In this document: positions 47,411-60,706 of the stretch, one piece after another
Position numbering within the stretch: the first letter of the stretch is position 1
Layout: each line of letters starts with the position of its first letter
Assembly: GCF_949987535.1 (NCBI RefSeq)
Contig: NC_080068.1
Location: forward strand, 84,717,254 to 84,781,253
Length of the DNA: 64,000 nucleotides
DNA from: Balaenoptera acutorostrata
Taxonomy: Eukaryota; Chordata; Mammalia; Artiodactyla; Balaenopteridae
Direction of reading: 5' to 3'
Notes under the pieces: model-generated
Databases searched by the model: none
The model's input: only the letters and a program-made list of their open reading frames with translations
Told to the model about the DNA's origin: nothing
Translations under genes and position numbers: made by a program

Positions 47411-47849
47411 ATTATTAAACTTGCACTGACTTTACTAGTCAATATTATTAAATAGTTTGTTACAGCTAAGTGTCACTATGTCACATAAAGTTATGTAACA
47501 TAACATACATACACTTACAATATTTATATCACCAAAGTATTTTAATAGAACAGAATATTTCCTTTAGTGAGTGATATAACATTCACTCTTCTATAGATGA
47601 TTCTCAATGTTTGAATAATACAGATAGGACTTTTTGTACCTCTTTATATTCATATATACAGCAACACATCATCAGTTATGTTCTTGCTATATGCTTTCAT
47701 ATTGTGATTAAGCAGCTTGAGTTCTTGATATTATCATGAATTCTGGCAGCTTCACTGTATCATAAAGTGAGTGCTGTTCTGCCCAGAACTGAACACAGTA
47801 TTTGGCACAGTCTGTAACACACTGATAATTATAGGTCTCTAATTTTATA
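47411..47849. other. Unassigned AT-rich DNA
   Basis: Nothing recognised. Confidence 0.4.
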
Positions 47850-47854
47850 TTATA

Positions 47855-48010
47855 CTTAATGCATTTATTCACTTACTAATTAAAGATACATATATCACCT
47901 GATTACTATGCATCTATGTGCTGCTACCTACTGGAGATATGTGAGGAGACAACTATTTTACAGTATTTACTTTCATAGAGTTTATAGTTTAATTAGTAAT
48001 ATTGTTAAAA
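47855..48010 (+). repeat. Ancient LINE remnant (L2/CR1-like)
   Basis: 'gcatttattcacttactaat', 'gctgctacctactggagata' and 'catagagtttatagttta' match the same old family as the copies near 2365 and 53470. Confidence 0.4.
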
Positions 48011-48779
48011 TGTAAATCTTAAAAGGTACAATGATGACTGTCTTGCAGCTATAATGTGAACACAAGTTATAAGATTTTATTCAACTATTTAGTTAGTGAA
48101 GGGTCTTAGAAAGAGTTTAAACCAATTCAAAACCACTTGAGAAGCTAGGGTATCCTCTCTAAGCAAGTTACTATCCAACACTGGTTACTATCCAACAGGG
48201 CAAGAAAATATTAATCTCTGGGGTTGTCTGTTTTACTGAACCAAAATTCTTTGTATCCATACTAGCCAAAAATCTACAAGTTATATGCCCCACAGAGTTG
48301 TAAAATAGCATAGACAAGAGAAAGTCAAGTCTAGGACTACACTGACAAAATACCCAGTAACATCTTTTGCCTTTTTCCAAGTCACGGATAAATTTTCTAA
48401 CACTATTATTAAGTGAACAGGTAATTATAGGCAAGAACATTACAATTAATGTAGCTATGATGACAGTCTGAGTTCATTAGGATTTTTTAAAGGATAAAGG
48501 TCACAGTTATTTCTAAGACTAAGTTACTGATTGATTCTTAAAGGATAAACTGATATACAGTGGTATCAAGCAGCCTAGATTTTAGGGAAAAATAGGAGTG
48601 AATGGGTAGAAGAAAATGTTGACTGCCTTGGAAGAAAAAAAGGGTGCTGATAACCAATGACTTCTATGAGAAAAACTATAAACTATAATATAATACACAA
48701 AACCCCAGTGGATCTCTCTACTTCATCAGATACAAAAATTAAGTTATATGATATTGTTTACCTGGGCTTCAAAGGTCAT
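48011..48779. other. Unassigned DNA with a short tandem duplication
   Basis: GTTACTATCCAACA occurs twice (48167-48180 and 48184-48197). Nothing else recognised. The 89-codon reverse frame at 48171-48440 has no known motif. Confidence 0.45.
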
Positions 48780-49320
48780 CCTAGCATTCAGTGACCCTGT
48801 ATTTCTTTTCCCTTATTCTGAAAACATCATCTCTTTACCTGTCAAACATAATGGAACCAAGCAGAACCCCGCAGGGCCCCTCCCGCCCAAGTACAAAACT
48901 GAGCAGTTAATGATTAGGACAATAGAGTCACAGACTCAGTGTCTGATGCACATTCCTGAGTTGTTTTACAGATACTGTAACTGCCACCAGAGGGGAAAAA
49001 AGCTAACTGCATGATGACCAGACTGTAACCATGACATAAGCTGCTCCAACTTTAGCAGTACTGAATCTATGGCTAGCACAATTCCAAGAATTGGCCTCAA
49101 GAGAATGGGATTAACATTATTGCTCGTAATAATCTATATCTTTGTGGGCATCAAAATAATTGTAGCTTGCTTGTATATGTAAGCACACAACTAAAGTTGT
49201 CAGCAAAGAGATGCTACAGACCCATGTTGACATCTTCCACTCTGAGAATACAGTGCCCTATGTCAGCATGAAGAAGTTACAGAAGATGGACTTTTGCCCC
49301 TAATCCTATAGAAATGGAAT
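48780..49320 (+). pseudogene. Possible retroviral envelope C-terminal remnant
   Basis: The forward sequence upstream of the LTR has, between about 49110 and 49310, a hydrophobic stretch followed by a short polar tail. A cytoplasmic tail of a class I envelope would look similar. Stops interrupt it. No surface-subunit or immunosuppressive-domain motif can be claimed. The position, directly 5' of an LTR with a purine-rich step between them, is the main support. Confidence 0.3.
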
Positions 49321-49905
49321 GATGTTCTGTCAAGTGGAGATTTGTAAGCAGTTTTTGGTAGGAAAGAGCTCTCTGCAGGAGGCACCCTTTTGTCTTAACC
49401 TTAAACTGGCACTCCATTCTTTACTCATCTCTGGCCCAAGCACACCTTTAAAATCTTTTAATCACACAATACTTTGCCTAACTTGTCAGTTCTTTCTGTA
49501 GATCAAAGAAGTAGAAATGAACATTAAGTAACAAACAGATGACCAGATCTCTTCCCTAGCTTCCCCTTCAGTAGTCTCGCAAACTTTGTGACCAAACTGT
49601 GTGAAAAAGATAACTTCTAGAGGAAGACCACAAGAAGTCAAGAAGCCTGCACACAGTGGGGGGATGGCGATGACTCTGGCCCCCTATCTCAATGATTAAC
49701 TGAGATTACTTCCCTCCTTCCCTTTAAGAGTTCCATGGTTGAGCCGAATCTTTGGAGGTGGTTGTGGGGGGATGCTGAGTCCACCATCTCCCCAGATTGC
49801 CACAATCTGATTAAAGGAACCTTTCCTTTGCTTCCAACATTTGTGAGTATTGATTTTGTAAGCGGCGAGCAGCAGGCCCCGATTCATTTAATAATAACAG
49901 TAACA
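49321..49905 (+). mobile_element. ERV LTR, probably a 3' LTR
   Basis: It begins near TGATGTTCTGTCAAG after the purine-rich 'atagaaatggaa'. It ends with a U5-like segment, 'gagtattgattttgtaagcg', 'gcgagcagcaggccccgatt'. A GC-rich promoter-like part with 'ccctttaagagttccatgg' and 'gattaaaggaacctttcc' lies between. The wording is of a cetartiodactyl ERV LTR. Both ends are approximate. Confidence 0.55.
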
Positions 49906-52229
49906 GGCACTATGAAAATACACCTGATTCTGTTTGACGCAGGAAGTTCCATCTCTTCCCTGAATTAAGGCATGGAGACCATCAATAAATCAAACATTTC
50001 TAAAGAGTGAACCAAGAAACACATATCAATTTATTTTGAACTTTGATATTCTTCTCTATGCTAGTAACATTATGAATGCCATTCAGAAACATCCTGCAGA
50101 GTCTATGAGGATTTGTTTTAGTCCAAAGAAAGAGAATAAATGAGTTGGAAGATGTGAGGTCATAAATATCAATAACTGCAAGATTACTATTGATTATCAA
50201 TACTCAATATTATTGATTATCAATGTCTATGCTACCCATCACCAATGTCTATTGTTTTTTCTCCTAAATATTTCTTGAATCTATTTCTTTCATTTATTAG
50301 TTTTATTAAACTACTATCATCTGTGGACTGCATTTCACTATGTCCTAGTACTCCAACTGTTAGTCTGATCACCCTCATATCCATCACACATGGCACTACC
50401 AGACTCTTGTCACTGAAGTAAGAGCCTAAAAATGGACTTCCTCTGGTTAAAATGTTTTAGAAAGTGCCCCACCACCACCCCGCAAACACACACTGAAAAG
50501 AAGGAAGCCTAGTCTCTGTGGCAGGGAATATGTAGACCTTTGTCAACTTTTCCAGACTCTTTGCCTTGTGACACTAAGCTATCAGAGCTCATCCTGGAGT
50601 TTGTATGTATCAGTTCCACTCAAACTACGTGACAGGTACATAAGGGGAGTGAGATGAATTGCATGCTTAGGGAGAAAACTACAATGCCCACTCAATAATT
50701 TGGAGTCTCTGGCTTTTGATCTTTACTTTCCCACTTAATAATTGGGTGGTCTGGTGCAAGTTATTCCACTGAAGTGAACTTCTGTTGAGAGAGAGAGGGA
50801 CAGAGAGAGAAGAGAAGAGAGAAGATTAAATGAGCCAGGGAGATTAAGGTGGTTAACCACACATTTAGGGTATCCACTCTCTAAAAAATGAGGTAGTTAT
50901 TTCACAGAAGATGGTGCTGTGGCAAAGCACCTGCTCTAAAAGGGAGAGCACAGACTGATATAGATGTGCATGGTATTAATATGAATGATAAAAACAAGTT
51001 AATATATTACAGCAATAACATTTTGAGTTGGAGATTTTAATGCTTATTCAAATATTAATTTCTCCTTTATGTCACAATGTGTGTAGTTGTTTCAAATACT
51101 GGTGTTTCTATTATAACATGGCAGGAAAAACAACAGTGTATATTTTAAAAATGGCAGCTCTCTGTCGGGGACACAACATTGCATGAATATTCTCTCTAAA
51201 ACTCTGAAAGCGAAATGTTGGCTAAATATCCTAAGTTTTCTATGTTTGCAACAGACATCTGAATTTTGGAAACATCTGATTTGTTATTGCCATCTGACGA
51301 AAAATACAGATGGATGAAAATTTTGTCTCTTACCTGGAAGTTATGAAAATTTCCTAAAGCAGGAGGGCAAACACTAATGCTTCCTGATAAGCTCACCCAC
51401 CTCAATTCACAGCTTTTCCTCAATGATTCTACTGTTATCTAACTCTGGCATATGTCCAGCTTGTTACAGCTGTGTTTGTGAAATCACCTCTGGGTTTGCG
51501 GATTGGTTTCTTTCCAAGACCTGTAATCAATGATCCTATCTTTCTATTTAGAGTTAAGTATGACTTGTAGGTGCCACTGATGGAAATGTTCAAAAAGTCA
51601 GATGTGACTCTGGTAACAGATTAAACATTATCTTTAATTAATGGATCTGTGAAAAGAAAAGAAAATCCAAAACTACAAGTTCTTCATATCCTAGACATAG
51701 ACAACTTGACATTTTCATTGAAATCCCTTCATTTTGTCTTTTTTTTAGAATGATGCCTTCCCTTTATCTTTTAAATTAAACAATGTATAATGTTCATTGA
51801 AGAACAAAATCATATCGCTGTGAAAGTCATGTTCAAAGGTGTACTGCAGAATGTTAAGTGTAGGCAAAGAAATTTGTTAAGGTGGACCAAACCAGTTCAC
51901 AAAACTTGTATGTTTTGGGTCTTTGTGAAATGTTATCAGAAACTTGTAATACATTATTTCATTTTTTCCTATTTAAATAAGTTGTAATTAACACTGTGAA
52001 TTTCTCTTTAAGGCACGCTTTTAAAAAATGTGTTTTAATATATGGACTGAGTTTGGTGTTTTAATTGATGACAACCTGAAGCATTTCAGCTGATATACTT
52101 GTACAATAATATGTTTATTTCATGAAAATTAGCGTATGGACTAACATGTTTGTTTGAAAATGTATGTTTGTACATATATCATTATTAAACATGTTTAAAT
52201 TATAAAGCCATCTATATGTGCACACAGCT
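49906..52229. other. Unassigned DNA
   Basis: No gene. A GA-rich tract lies at 50787-50825. A repeated ATTGATTATCAAT word occurs at about 50188 and 50211. Nothing else recognised. Confidence 0.4.
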
Positions 52230-52255
52230 CTCTCTATATATGTATATATAGAGAG
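52230..52255. repeat. 12-bp inverted repeat in CT/TA simple sequence
   Basis: CTCTCTATATAT pairs exactly with ATATATAGAGAG over a 2-nt spacer. It is low-complexity, so chance is likely. Confidence 0.8.
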
Positions 52256-53465
52256 AAAAATATATATGTGTATATTTAGTAATTATATATGAAAGATAAG
52301 GCATTTTATTTCCTTAAAATCATCCTCACATAGTTTAATAAATATTAATTTAACATTATTCTTATTTCCAAGGAGATAAAGACTTAAAATTGACAATATG
52401 CATTTTGAGTTTGCATTTATGCTCTTTAACTGAAAAACATAATTTGGTAGTGTGTTCTTGGCTGGACAGTTTAAAATTAGTTTAGAACTACTAAACTACT
52501 TTGCTGTTTAATTTGTTGCAGATGTGTTTAGACTCAGGTAGCAGGAGCAGAAATAAAGTAAAATTGCCAGATTCAAGGGGTATGAGGTTGTATAATTAAT
52601 AGAATAGAATATGTGCTATATGAGAGGTAGAACAGGGGAAAACAGTGACTCTCAAGGTTTAAGTTTGAGAACACAATGGTAACATTTGTTGAAATAAGTG
52701 ACAAGGAAGACGAGCAGATTACTATAGTCAAAAAAGATGAACTTGATGTTAAAGACATTGATATTACCTATTGGACATCCAGTGAGAAATGTAGAATAAA
52801 AAGTTGACTCTCTAAGTTAGAATCTGAAGTGGATGGTCTTAGTTGGAGATTTATTTTGGGGGATAATCTGTGTATAGCATATAACTGTAGTCAGGAGAGT
52901 AAATGAGAGCACTCAGGGAGAGTATACAGAGTAAGAAGAGAAGAAGAAACTTAATTAGAACCCAGAGGACTGACAACATGTAAGAACATTACCAGGAAAC
53001 TAATTCAGCACCCCTGTTGGCTATAACATTACTGAAATATGGCAGAAGGCATGCTCTTGGATAATCATACTATCTCTTGTCAAATGAGCAAGATAAACTG
53101 ACATATTGTGAGACCAAATGACAGTGATTAAGTAGTGACCATTCACTGAAACGCTTGATCCAATTACTTACTGTATACAAGGGGTAGAGTGACCTTTCGC
53201 ATGAGATGATCTATGGTAGAATGGCCTACATTTGAAAGCTTTCTTTTCTTTAAACTTGACAGAGATGAAGGAAAGATTTCAATACTTTAAAAAGTAGAGC
53301 TTGCTATTAGACATAAAATAGCTGCTGATCAGAGGAACTGAGATTCTATACTTTTAAAAGACGGTAAATTAATGAAATGCTCTTATTCTGATCCACAGAA
53401 TTCAGTCACTTAGATGCGTCAGTTACTTGGCTGGTATTTTCTGAGGAAGAAGAGATCTTATCTTA
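52256..53465. other. Unassigned DNA
   Basis: AT-rich, no gene. Parts of 52620-52990 may be old LINE sequence, too diverged to assign. Confidence 0.35.
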
Positions 53466-53469
53466 TTTT

Positions 53470-53760
53470 TTACCATGTCTCCTTTGCTTTTTTAAACAAA
53501 TATTTATTATTCCAGGCATTATGCTAGGTCCTGGGGATGAACAGATGGATAATAAATGTTCCTAATATTCGTGATAACTGTCTAGCCAAAGAGACGTAAA
53601 TGTGTATAGCTAAATTAAATTGCAGTGTGGCACATTCTATAATAAAGATGTGTAAGATTGTTTTATTGCAAGAATAAACTCCTTGAGAGTAGGGATTGGT
53701 CTATTCATCACTGCATTCTCAGCAATAAGCATAATGCCTGTGTAGGTACTTAATAATTAG
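53470..53760 (+). repeat. Ancient LINE remnants (L2/CR1-like)
   Basis: 'caaatatttattattccagg', 'cattatgctaggtcctgggg' and 'atgaacagatggataataaa' are followed from about 53665 by an L2 3'-end text ('aactccttgagagtaggg', 'cattctcagcaataagcata', 'ggtacttaataattag'). Confidence 0.55.
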
Positions 53761-54130
53761 TAATATCTTTATATCCCATCTTGCTCAAATAACTATTAAA
53801 TTCAATTTAGAAGGGTACTTATAACAAAATAGCATAAAACAAAAGTGGTACAATAGAAGAGTGGAGAAAAGGGATATAAAATGAATATAGAAGTGACACC
53901 AGCTTTGAAACACTTTAATGACCTTTGACTCCACACTTTATTCTCTATGTAAACAAATGCATTACTAAAAGGGATTATGTTATCACTTGGGAGGTAACAT
54001 TTGAGAAAGCATTTGAAGAAAGAATTGATGTTTTTCAGGTGAAGAAGTGATAAGGGCACTTCAGGCAGAAAGAATTTCACTTTGAACAGATGCAGGTAAA
54101 TGGAATGGAGCGGATGGTCAAAGGCCAAGA
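53761..54130 (+). repeat. Possible further ancient LINE remnant
   Basis: 'gaggtaacatttgagaaagc', 'acttcaggcagaaagaattt' and 'gatgcaggtaaatgg' resemble a common old mammalian LINE segment. The reverse 108-codon frame 53802-54128 is a shadow over it. Confidence 0.35.
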
Positions 54131-54193
54131 ATAAAGAGATACATTAGGACAAGATTAAGGAGATCTCATGTACATGGGAAAAGAATCTGTCAT

Positions 54194-54592
54194 TGTTATG
54201 GGCTGAATTGTATCTTCCCAAAATTCATGTTGAAGTCATAACTCCTGGTATCTCAGAATGTGACTGTATTTGGAAATAAAGTCTTTAAAGAGGTAATTAA
54301 GGTGAAGCAAGGTCATACAGGTGGGCTCTAATCCAATATGACTGGTGTCCTTATAAGAAGAGGAGGTTAGGACATAGACAACACATAGACTAAGAGACAA
54401 CCAAGTGAGGACACACCTAGAAGGCAGTCATCTTCAAACCAAGGAGAGAGCCTTAGAAAAAAAACAAACCTGCTGACAACTTGATCTTGGACTTCTAGCC
54501 TCTGGAGCTATACATTTCTGAACATGAATTTCTGTTGTTTCATCTACCTAGTGTGTGGTATTTTGTTATGGCAGCCTTAGTAAACAAATATA
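54194..54592 (+). mobile_element. Solo MLT1-type LTR (ERVL-MaLR)
   Basis: It opens TGTTATGGGCTGAATTG and continues 'caaaattcatgttgaagtc', 'agaatgtgactgtatttgg', 'atccaatatgactggtgtcc', 'ttataagaag', 'gatcttggacttctagcctc', 'atttctgttgtttcatctac' and 'tttgttatggcagcc'. This is the MLT1 consensus order from end to end. The length near 400 bp is typical. The exact subfamily is open. Confidence 0.88.
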
Positions 54593-55586
54593 ATTTCCAA
54601 GGTAATGGAGCTATCAGCAGACATAGTTTTATGAAGATTAATTGCAGAGACAACATGGAATATGGGCTAGAGTAAAGAGAGACTGAGAAGGATGCCTGAG
54701 TGTAGGGTAAAAAATAAAGTCCTAAACTAAACTCATTTCCATTCCAATGAGAATAGAAAGGAGAAGTCAGATTTCAGAATTATTTCTGAGGTGTATTAAT
54801 TGCCTGAAAAGTTTGGTAGAGACAGGTTTCAGTAACAAGGAAGCATTACCTCATAGATTCTAAATTGCAATACTGAGCTGAAGGTATTAACCAATGCCAG
54901 AAATAACTGAGTTCAAATGACGTATTTTTCAATTTGAAAGTCAGTTTAGTTTTGAATATGTGTGTCTGTTTGTGTTATAAGGAATGTAGTAATGAGATCA
55001 GTTTTTGATATATTGAGCTATGGAGTCTTTCAGACATTTTCTTAAACTTCTTCAACTAAATATAAAATAAGGGCCCTAAGCTCGGAAAAATTGTCCTATT
55101 TAACATTATGATCAAAATGCCTGCTTGAAACGAAAGATACACACTCCATAAATTTGCGGCTGGCCCTATGTGTTTAGAAGACATCCACAAGTTCTTCCCT
55201 CTTCACAAATACCTAGGTCTAGTATCATCTTCTTCGACTTGACTTTTCTCACAGTTTGACATGCTCCAGGAACAATACTTACTCCATGCTCCAGGAACAA
55301 TAAAAGATTGCACTATTATCACCCCAAAAGTCACTGTTAAAATGAACAAGTGAGTCTCTTATGAGCAGACTGCTATCTCTCCTGCCATCTTTTTGCACAA
55401 TCAGCTCTGTTAATTTTTTTCTTTAAAACATAGGAAAGGATCATATAGAGCAATGGGGTTTCAGTGTTTTTGTCTAGAAAACAAAACAAAACAAAACAAT
55501 CTTCCAAAGAAAATGTTGACTGGCTTGCATCAATAGTACCAAGAAGTGCTTTGCTTGACATAAAGGAAGCACTCAGTAAAGGTTTA
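54593..55586. other. Unassigned DNA
   Basis: CATGCTCCAGGAACAATA occurs twice, at 55260-55277 and 55285-55302, a 25-bp-period tandem duplication. An (AAAAC)n run lies at 55479-55498. No gene seen. Confidence 0.45.
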
Positions 55587-55916
55587 TTAAATTAATTCAG
55601 GGGGGCTTCCCTGGTGGCGCAGTGGTTGAGAGTCTGCCTGCCAATGCAGGGGACATGGGTTCGAGCCCTGGTCTGGGGGGATCCCACATGCCACGGGGCA
55701 ACTGGCCCCGCCCGTGAGCCACAACTACTGAGCCTGCGCGTCTGGAGCCTGTGTTCCGCAACGGGAGAGGCCGCGATAGTGAGAGGCCCGCGCACCGCGA
55801 TGAAGAGTGGCCCCCGCTTGCCACAACTAGAGAAAGCCCTCGAGCAGAAACGAGGACCCAACACAGCCAAAAATAAATGAATTAATTAAAAAAAAAAATC
55901 TGTTAAATTAATTCAG
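55587..55916 (+). mobile_element. Full-length CHR-2-like SINE with 14-bp target-site duplication
   Basis: Body about 55601-55902 with tRNA-like head, B box GGTTCGAGCC and the 'gagcctgcgcgtctggagcc' body. TTAAATTAATTCAG repeats at 55587-55600 and 55903-55916. It is closely similar to the copies at 38648 and 60721. The three open frames across it (two reverse, one forward) are SINE artefacts. Confidence 0.95.
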
Positions 55917-57350
55917 TATACTCTTGACCTTGGACTCAAAGCACTTAGGCAAAAGAAAATGGGTGATTCCCTGAATAGACAATTTTATGTCTCTAAGAAA
56001 GAATAAGGTTATGGAAACCTAATTATTTTCTATCCTTGATAGAAATACTATCGGATAAAGAATTTATCGCTCTTTAAGTCCACTCTTAGATATTAGTGAC
56101 CATAATGCAAAGGCTGTAGAAAATTCCAAAGAAAGTGTTTATAGAATAACATAGTTTCTAAGTATTCCTTTCCTAAAATCACACTGTTGACACTACTGTC
56201 AGGAAACAATATCTTAGAAGGGAACTCTGAGATGTCCCTCAAAATGTGCATTTAGAAAGAAAAATTCACCCTTTATAAATCAACATATAAATATGCCTAT
56301 CTTGCATAATAAAGCTTAGAAATGGGGAAAAAAATACTGGAAATCTCATTGGTGAATATGCAGAGTCAAAAGGGAATAAGGTAGTTTTATAAATCTGTCA
56401 GGAACAAATACAATTCAAGAAATGTTCCAAGAAAACTGAGAACAGAGAAAAGATAATTAAATCTGTAGATTCCATGAAAGGTCGTAGAACCTAAGACATA
56501 ATTAAAAGTTTTAAAATACCTTTGTTTCGATGTTGAGTTTTATGTACCTCTATGTTCTTGTGAAAATTCTTTTTAAATGTAGACCTTCTATGATAAGCAT
56601 GGAAATATGAAAAAAAAAGGAGTTAAGATAAAATTCTATTTTCTCGGTATTTTTTTATTAAAGAATTTGAAGAAATCAGAGTTCAGAGTAAGGAGATTAT
56701 CTAAAGGAATTAACATCTACTACTTCATTCACCTACAAGAACTGTAGATGATGAGTCAGGCCAGCAAAGACAGCCATGGAAAAACACTGCTCCATGAGCA
56801 TAGCTCCTAAAAGGAAATCAAGGGGAGGCTAATGAGAGTAAAGCAGCAGGCCTAATGAGAAATGTAATATCTTTCCTGTACACTCCTTTCTGTTCTGGTT
56901 TTGTTTTAATGGGAAACTGTGGGGGAAGTCTAAATCTATTTATGGAAGGCAGACACTTGGTTTGAGGAGTCTAATGAAATCGAGTACATAGAGAAGATGG
57001 GAAAAGTTTCGAAAGGGATGACATTAGGAAAGCCATTTGGACAAACACACTTTGGAAGACCCAGTAGTTCTGGGAAATGATTTGCAAGATTGAATCAAAA
57101 CATTTTAATTATAGTTATATTATGGTCTTGACTTAATTTTTCCTGAGAAAATGAACAATTATGTGATTTTGAACATTCTAATTTTTCCACAGAAACTGGA
57201 TAAAGGCTTCCTTCAAATTATTTCCTTCATCCACCAACACTGACTTTAGCAAAGCAATGCCAAAAGTACGGCTAAATAATATACATATGAACAATATTTC
57301 TAAATATAGATTATCCTAATGAAGCCACAAAGGAATCTTGCTGTAAAACA
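55917..57350. other. Unassigned DNA
   Basis: No gene or confident repeat. 56680-57060 is balanced in composition and repeat-free. Confidence 0.4.
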
Positions 57351-57410
57351 GCGAAAGGGCTTTAAAAACTGCCTCACAATGCGATGGGGCCTTAAAAACT
57401 GCTTCAAAAT
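57351..57410 (+). repeat. 30-bp tandem duplication
   Basis: Units 57351-57380 and 57381-57410 agree at 25 of 30 positions, sharing the core TTAAAAACTGC. A single old duplication, not a satellite. Confidence 0.85.
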
Positions 57411-60104
57411 AGGAACATCTTACTATAGATTTAAATTGGTATCAAAGGTATCATCTGTATGAACTTATAGTAATAAAAATTATAAAAAACTATCTGTATG
57501 GTGTAACCTATTACATTTAACAGAGTATTTTGTCTAACTTGACAATGATCATTCTCGCAAATTCAAGAATAGAATTCTCTCATTTAGTAAGAAAGGGTTA
57601 CAAACTACAATTTACAACTTCCCGTTTCACTACATAACATAAAATGTTCAAAAACGTTGTAAAAATGTTTAAGAGAGTACACAATAATTACATAGCCATG
57701 ACTTTAAAATTAAGTTCTTATTTTAAAGGTGTAAAGTTATACTTGTCATTGCATTATTCTAGACACTAATTTCAATTCTTATTCTATATTATACAAATCA
57801 AAAATATTAAATCTATTGTTAGAACTCAGCGAGAATGGCTCGATCAGGATATAAACATAATTTTTCAGGTGATTCTAAATCTGGACAAGTTAACAAAGAG
57901 AAGAGAGCAAAAATAATGTAATACAACTGCACCAAAACAGGGTAGAAATGCAGAAAAGTTTGTACGAACTCAGAGTCAGCTTGTAAAAATGCAAAACACA
58001 TAAAGCTCCTGGGGAAAAAAAAAATCTAGCACATTCAAGGGGCAGATAAAACTTGTATTCAGTACCAAAAGGGACCCAGGGTGATAAAAGAAGGCAAATT
58101 ATATACAAGTTTGCAACGCAATGTGGCAACAGAAATGACCAAGTTATTTTGTGATCTCTAGAAGTAAAAATCACGTTCAAGATCATGGATGTGTGATAAC
58201 TCTTTCTCTAACACAACTAGAAAAAAATAATTTTCAAACATTGACTGTACTTTCAATTAAAAATTATGGTAAAATAGTTGTAGATTCCAATAGGTCATCA
58301 GAAGTTATCAGGTACATTAACAAAGCATTTATAAGAGAACGTAGAAAATCTGATCATACTAAGTTAGGATAGGTTATATTCATTTTTCGATTTCTGGAAC
58401 ACATTTGGGGGAAATTAAGTATCATACAATCAAGAATAACTTTACATGGAGCAAAGTTAAGAAGAGAGGCCTGAAATTACAGAAGAAAATGAAATTGGTA
58501 ATTAGAATTTGCCAAGTTACACAACAGGTTTCCAAAGGATGTAGAGTAAGTTTCATTATAATTTTAGAAACAGTATTTCTCCTGGCATTTCTACTTTTGC
58601 ACAGTAGAAAGGTCCATTTTTTCCTTAGGTCAATACTAAATGTGATTTCATAGAGTTCTCATTTTTGAGAATCCCACAAACGAGACTAGAATTTATAATT
58701 AGGTTATAATCATCCAAGAATCATCCAAAAAGTGATTTGATGATTAGATTTTCCCTGTTTCTTTAGGAGGTCAGATAGTAAATTTATTCTTACTTGTATT
58801 TTATTGTATCTTTTAGTCTTTTACAAAATGATATTCTCCCTACTCCTGGAAACTTCCATGAATTTAAGAGTGATTGTAGAAATAGGAGGAGTTTTCTGTG
58901 TAGAATGACAAAGTATACTGGGCAAGATCAGACACTCCATGATAAGCTATTAATTCTTTGACAGTCAAAAGCCCTGACAAAATTCATTACTGTAGAAATT
59001 ATAATACCTAAAGTTTTATTCACTGACACTATAAACAAATATAGATAGATAAAAAAGCATTGATATGGGTTTCGCCCTGGATTACAAAGATAATATGAAA
59101 AGAGAAGTAGAATCACATAACAAATAACAGATTCTACAAACTTACATTCCAGGACAATTCAGCATCAGGATAAGGTATCACTCTAGAGTTATAAGTTTTA
59201 GTCCAAAAACCAGATTATAGCCCCAGGGTGAGATTCCAAAAATCCCACCCAAAGTCTAGGGGCAAAAACCTGAAAGTGACACTGAAATCTAAGAATTTTG
59301 AAGATGACTTTGGTTTGGATGACTGCTGTGGTGATTTGGGGGTGTGAATACATATCAGGTTTAAGATTTCTCTGAGGTTTACCCTCTGAAATATCCCCAA
59401 GGCCTTTAACACTGCTGTTCACAGGCACATCACAGGGGACCAAAGACAGAGAGTAAAGAGTTCCTGTTTCAGTCCTTCATCATTCCTTCATCATCATCCA
59501 TATGATGGATGTGCCCTTCCATTTTTAAAGGAGACAAATTTTTTTTTAATTTATGAAAGTATTTTACTGGCCTTTTCATCACTTTATTTCCAAAAAGAAA
59601 ATTATATAATGTAAAGCACCATGATTTTTGAACCATGAAGTTCTGTAAATACTATTTAATCTGATTTGATGGTATGAAGCTCAAGGAAAAAAAATAATCT
59701 GCTTGAAGTTATTAAGTATTTTTTTCAGTTAATGAAAGAAGCTGTTTCAACCAGTTATTTTTCATTTTCATGTTTAACAATAGTGTTAGAAAGGTTTTTA
59801 GGTTTTGTTCTTGTTGCTTATTTGATTCTTTTTGAAAAAAATGTTTTCTCATAAACAAAATATTCATATCTGCTTTTTAAAGCTACTATTGTGGATCATG
59901 GGGAATAAAATGAACACATGTATTATAGTAGTAAGGATTTAGAAATCTGGAGAACTGTATAAACAAATCTCTAATTTAGCTTCTTGTACCTCTGAAGCTG
60001 GCTTTGGCACTCTGAGTAACTAACTAATCTGTTGTAGGGAAGCAGAGCGAAGATCATTCTTACTCCTCTCAAAAACTCGTTTCGGTAAAAATTATGTTGT
60101 CATG
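57411..60104. other. AT-rich unassigned DNA
   Basis: Several 60- to 98-codon frames on both strands reflect AT composition. None shows a recognisable domain. Confidence 0.4.
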
Positions 60105-60235
60105 AGCCAATTGTGAGTTCTTTAAGGTCAGAGATTAACTTTTATTCACTTTTTTAATCCTTAACATCAAAAGCCAAACCTAATGCCTGATACATGGTCA
60201 GGACTGAGAAATGAATTTTAATCAGTTTGTTGAAA
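60105..60235 (+). repeat. L2 3'-end remnant
   Basis: 'gagttctttaaggtcagaga', 'taatgcctgatacatggtca' and 'ggactgagaaatgaatttta' follow the L2 3'-end order. Confidence 0.5.
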
Positions 60236-60706
60236 GAGAGTTTGGGAAATTGAATTCATTGAAATTGATTAAATGTTTTATTGTACCCTTAACTGCATCT
60301 TTCAAAGTGAGCTACATACCACTGCCTATTTAAACCAAGTCAAACTGATTTTAAAAACTGTTTGTTTCTTGAATACTGCATTAGAATATGCACACTTGTC
60401 AAATATGGATTTGTTAAAGAACTTAATAGTGAAACTGGCATATGCCAATATTCAAAAACCAATTTAGAGATATTTATACTTTCTTATTTCATTAAATAAA
60501 GTGTTTTTTTGTTTCCATCAAGAATACTTATTGAACAGGACACCCCATTGGACACTGGAATTAATTAGCAAATATGTAGAAAAACTTATGTTACGTGGGC
60601 AAAGGATAGTGTGATTTGATGCCTATGAATGGCATTTGTTCTGATTTCGTGGTTTACAACAGGTTTGCTTATTTGTATTGATAGAAGATATTTTTTAATC
60701 AACAAC
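60236..60706. other. Unassigned DNA
   Basis: Nothing recognised. Confidence 0.4.

Noticed and set aside
53802..54128. Reverse 108-codon frame
   Set aside because: Leu/Phe-rich, over a likely ancient LINE remnant, without motif or context.
55592..55880. Open frames on both strands of 75-92 codons
   Set aside because: They lie inside a CHR SINE and recur in the same form at 32755, 38671 and 60744. They are repeat artefacts.
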